From Salvelinus alpinus (taxonomy: Eukaryota; Chordata; Actinopteri; Salmoniformes; Salmonidae): DNA of 64,000 bases. The position numbers and the translations under genes are program-made. This document shows positions 60,490 to 64,000 of the stretch, piece by piece (within the stretch, counting starts at the first letter, position 1; each line of letters starts with the position of its first letter). The stretch is from assembly GCF_045679555.1 (NCBI RefSeq), contig NC_092087.1, positions 87,458,861 through 87,522,860 on the forward strand. The letters run 5' to 3'. The notes under the pieces are model-generated. The model did no database searches. It was not told the origin of the DNA and saw nothing but the letters and a program-made list of their open reading frames with translations.

Positions 60490-63400
60490 CTTCATAAGAG
60501 CTTAGGAGATATTAACATGAGACACAGTGATGGTGGGTTGTGTTTAGGAGTAGTATTAACATGAGACACAGTGATGGTGGGTTGTGTTTAGGAGTAGTAT
60601 TAACATGAGACACAGTGATGGTGGGTTGTGTTTAGGAGTAGTATTAACATGAGACACAGTGATGGTGGGTTGTGTTTAGGAGTAGTATTAACATGAGACA
60701 CAGTGATGGTGGGTTGTGTTTAGGAGTAGTATTAACATGAGACACAGTGATGGTGGGTTGTGTTTAGGAGTAGTATTAACATGAGACACAGTGATGGTGG
60801 GTTGTGTTTAGGAGTAGTATTAACATGAGACACAGTGATGGTGGGTTGTGTTTAGGAGTAGTATTAACATGAGACACAGTGATGGTGGGTTGTGTTTAGG
60901 AGTAGTATTAACATGAGACACAGTGATGGTGGGTTGTGTTTAGGAGTAGTATTAACATGAGACACAGTGATGGTGGGTTGTGTTTAGGAGTAGTATTAAC
61001 ATGAGACACAGTGATGGTGGGTTGTGTTTAGGAGTAGTATTAACATGAGACACAGTGATGGTGGGTTGTGTTTAGGAGTAGTATTAACATGAGACACAGT
61101 GATGGTGGGTTGTGTTTAGGAGTAGTATTAACATGAGACACAGTGATGGTGGGTTGTGTTTAGGAGTAGTATTAACATGAGACACAGTGATGGTGGGTTG
61201 TGTTTAGGAGTAGTATTAACATGAGACACAGTGATGGTGGGTTGTGTTTAGGAGTAGTATTAACATGAGACACAGTGATGGTGGGTTGTGTTTAGGAGTA
61301 GTATTAACATGAGACACAGTGATGGTGGGTTGTGTTTAGGAGTAGTATTAACATGAGACACAGTGATGGTGGGTTGTGTTTAGGAGTAGTATTAACATGA
61401 GACACAGTGATGGTGGGTTGTGTTTAGGAGTAGTATTAACATGAGACACAGTGATGGTGGGTTGTGTTTAGGAGTATTATTAACATGAGACACAGTGATG
61501 GTGGGTTGTGTTTAGGAGTAGTATTAACATGAGACACAGTGATGGTGGGTTGTGTTTAGGAGTAGTATTAACATGAGACACAGTGATGGTGGGTTGTGTT
61601 TAGGAGTAAAATTAACATGAGACACAGTGATGGTGGGTTGTGTTTAGGAGTAGTATTAACATGAGACACAGTGATGGTGGGTTGTGTTTAGGAGTAGTGT
61701 TAACATGAGACAGTGATGGTGGGTTGTGTTTAGGAGTAGTGTTAACATGAGACAGTGATGGTGGGTTGTGTTTAGGAGTAGTATTAACATGAGACACAGT
61801 GATGGTGGGTTGTGTTTAGGAGTAGTGTTAACATGAGACAGTGATGGTGGGTTGTGTTTAGGAGTAGTATTAACATGAGACACAGTGATGGTGGGTTGTG
61901 TTTAGGAGTAGTATTAACATGAGACACAGTGATGGTGGGTTGTGTTTAGGAGTAGTATTAACATGAGACACAGTGATGGTGGGTTGTGTTTAGGAGTATT
62001 ATTAACATGAGACACAGTGATGGTGGGTTGTGTTTAGGAGTAGTATTAACATGAGACACAGTGATGGTGGGTTGTGTTTAGGAGTAGTATTAACATGAGA
62101 CACAGTGACAGTGGGTTGTGTTTAGGAGTAGTATTAACATGAGACACAGTGATGGTGGGTTGTGTTTAGGAGTAGTATTAGCATGAGACACAGTGATGGT
62201 GGGTTGTGTTTAGGAGTAGTATTAACATGAGACACAGTGATGGTGGGTTGTGTTTAGGAGTAGTATTAACATGAGACACAGTGATGGTGGGTTGTGTTTA
62301 GGAGTAGTATTAACATGAGACACAGTGATGGTGGGTGTGTTTAGGAGTAGTATTAACATGAGACACAGTGATGGTGGGTTGTGTTTAGGAGTAGTATTAA
62401 CATGAGACACAGTGATGGTGGGTGTGTTTAGGAGCAGTGTTAACATGAGACACAGTGATGGTGGGTTGTGTTTAGGAGTAGTATTAACATGAGACACAGT
62501 GATGGTGGGTTGTGTTTAGGAGTAGTATTAACATGAGACACAGTGATGGTGGGTTGTGTTTAGGAGTAGTATTAACATGAGACACAGTGATGGTGGGTTG
62601 TGTTTAGGAGTAGTATTAACATGAGACACAGTGATGGTGGGTTGTGTTTAGGAGTATTATTAACATGAGACACAGTGATGGTGGGTTGTGTTTAGGAGTA
62701 GTATTAACATGAGACACAGTGATGGTGGGTTGTGTTTAGGAGTAGTATTAACATGAGACACAGTGATGGTGGGTTGTGTTTAGGAGTAAAATTAACATGA
62801 GACACAGTGATGGTGGGTTGTGTTTAGGAGTAGTATTAACATGAGACACAGTGATGGTGGGTTGTGTTTAGGAGTAGTGTTAACATGAGACAGTGATGGT
62901 GGGTTGTGTTTAGGAGTAGTGTTAACATGAGACAGTGATGGTGGGTTGTGTTTAGGAGTAGTATTAACATGAGACACAGTGATGGTGGGTTGTGTTTAGG
63001 AGTAGTGTTAACATGAGACAGTGATGGTGGGTTGTGTTTAGGAGTAGTATTAACATGAGACACAGTGATGGTGGGTTGTGTTTAGGAGTAGTATTAACAT
63101 GAGACACAGTGATGGTGGGTTGTGTTTAGGAGTAGTATTAACATGAGACACAGTGATGGTGGGTTGTGTTTAGGAGTATTATTAACATGAGACACAGTGA
63201 TGGTGGGTTGTGTTTAGGAGTAGTATTAACATGAGACACAGTGATGGTGGGTTGTGTTTAGGAGTAGTATTAACATGAGACACAGTGACAGTGGGTTGTG
63301 TTTAGGAGTAGTATTAACATGAGACACAGTGATGGTGGGTTGTGTTTAGGAGTAGTATTAGCATGAGACACAGTGATGGTGGGTTGTGTTTAGGAGTAGT

Positions 63401-64000
63401 ATTAACATGAGACACAGTGATGGTGGGTTGTGTTTAGGAGTAGTATTAACATGAGACACAGTGATGGTGGGTTGTGTTTAGGAGTAGTATTAACATGAGA
63501 CACAGTGATGGTGGGTTGTGTTTAGGAGTAGTATTAACATGAGACACAGTGATGGTGGGTTGTGTTTAGGAGTAGTATTAACATGAGACACAGTGATGGT
63601 GGGTGTGTTTAGGAGCAGTGTTAACATGAGACACAGTGATGGTGGGTGTGTTTAGGAGTAGTGTTAACATGAGACACAGTGATGGTGGGTTGTGTTTAGG
63701 AGTAGTATTAACATGAGACACAGTGATGGTGGGTTGTGTTTAGGAGTAGTATTAACATGAGACACAGTGATGGGTGGGTTGTGTTTAGGAGTAGTATTAA
63801 CATGAGACACAGTGATGGTGGGTTGTGTTTAGGAGTAGTATTAACATGAGACACAGTGATGGTGGGTGTGTTTAGGAGTAGTATTAACATGAGACACAGT
63901 GATGGTGGGTTGTGTTTAGGAGTAGTATTAACATGAGACACAGTGATGGTGGGTGTGTTTAGGAGTAGTGTTAACATGAGACACAGTGATGGTGGGTGTG
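60490..64000 (+). repeat. 44-bp minisatellite, about 80 copies, running off the window
   Basis: Head-to-tail AGGAGTAGTATTAACATGAG units. Variant units repeat at a fixed 1180-bp distance: AGGAGTAAAATT at about 61,603 and 62,783, GTGACAGTGGG at 62,106 and 63,286, TTAGCATGAG at 62,179 and 63,359, AGGAGTATTATT at 61,471 and 62,651. The array is therefore a higher-order repeat. Minus-strand open frames across it are artefacts. Confidence 0.97.

Noticed and set aside
61612-63977. Repeated minus-strand frames rich in NTTPKHNPPSL
   Set aside because: Translation of the 44-bp minisatellite; the phase changes with each unit-length variant.

Overview
The window looks like a salmonid fish genome (Oncorhynchus, Salmo or Salvelinus type; the species cannot be fixed from sequence alone). 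The evidence is the repeat content: degenerate Tc1-like transposons, tRNA-derived SINEs, a 5S-rRNA-headed SINE, L2-type LINE tails, palindromic MITEs, very long minisatellites, and vertebrate-style split genes. It is an immune-receptor cluster built by segmental duplication and then heavily invaded by transposons.

Layout. Unit 1 spans about 1-17,440. It holds receptor gene A (exons 530-4563, + strand; its signal-peptide exon lies left of the window). Gene A is a CD22/siglec-like immunoglobulin receptor with three ITIM-type tyrosine motifs. It is followed by Tc1 debris, a 3.5-kb array of a 28-bp minisatellite, early exons of a downstream gene C (13.87-14.48 kb), and a relic of a receptor first exon (16.1-16.5 kb). 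From 17.4 to 42 kb come further orphan first-exon/promoter relics, a large hAT-like element (23.3-29.7 kb) with solo LTRs nested in it, and an L2-type LINE broken by two insertions. One of these insertions is a full-length, apparently intact Ty3/gypsy chromodomain retrotransposon (33,578-38,757) with identical-looking LTRs.

Unit 2 spans about 42.1-64.0 kb and repeats the plan. Receptor gene B (43,528-48,504) has the same siglec-like ectodomain, but its membrane-proximal Ig exon is triplicated and its tail carries two ITAM-type motifs instead of ITIMs. After it come a TTAA-flanked insertion, minisatellites, the last exons of gene C (a CCCH zinc-finger protein, ending at 56,041), a hAT insertion, a 100-N gap, another first-exon relic, and a 44-bp minisatellite that runs off the right edge.

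The two receptors plausibly form an inhibitory/activating pair made by duplication and tail swapping. Comparing the two units dates several insertions, because the paralogous empty sites can be read directly. Repeat-family assignments come from remembered consensus sequences, not searches. Exon boundaries come from splice signals, phase arithmetic and comparison between paralogs.
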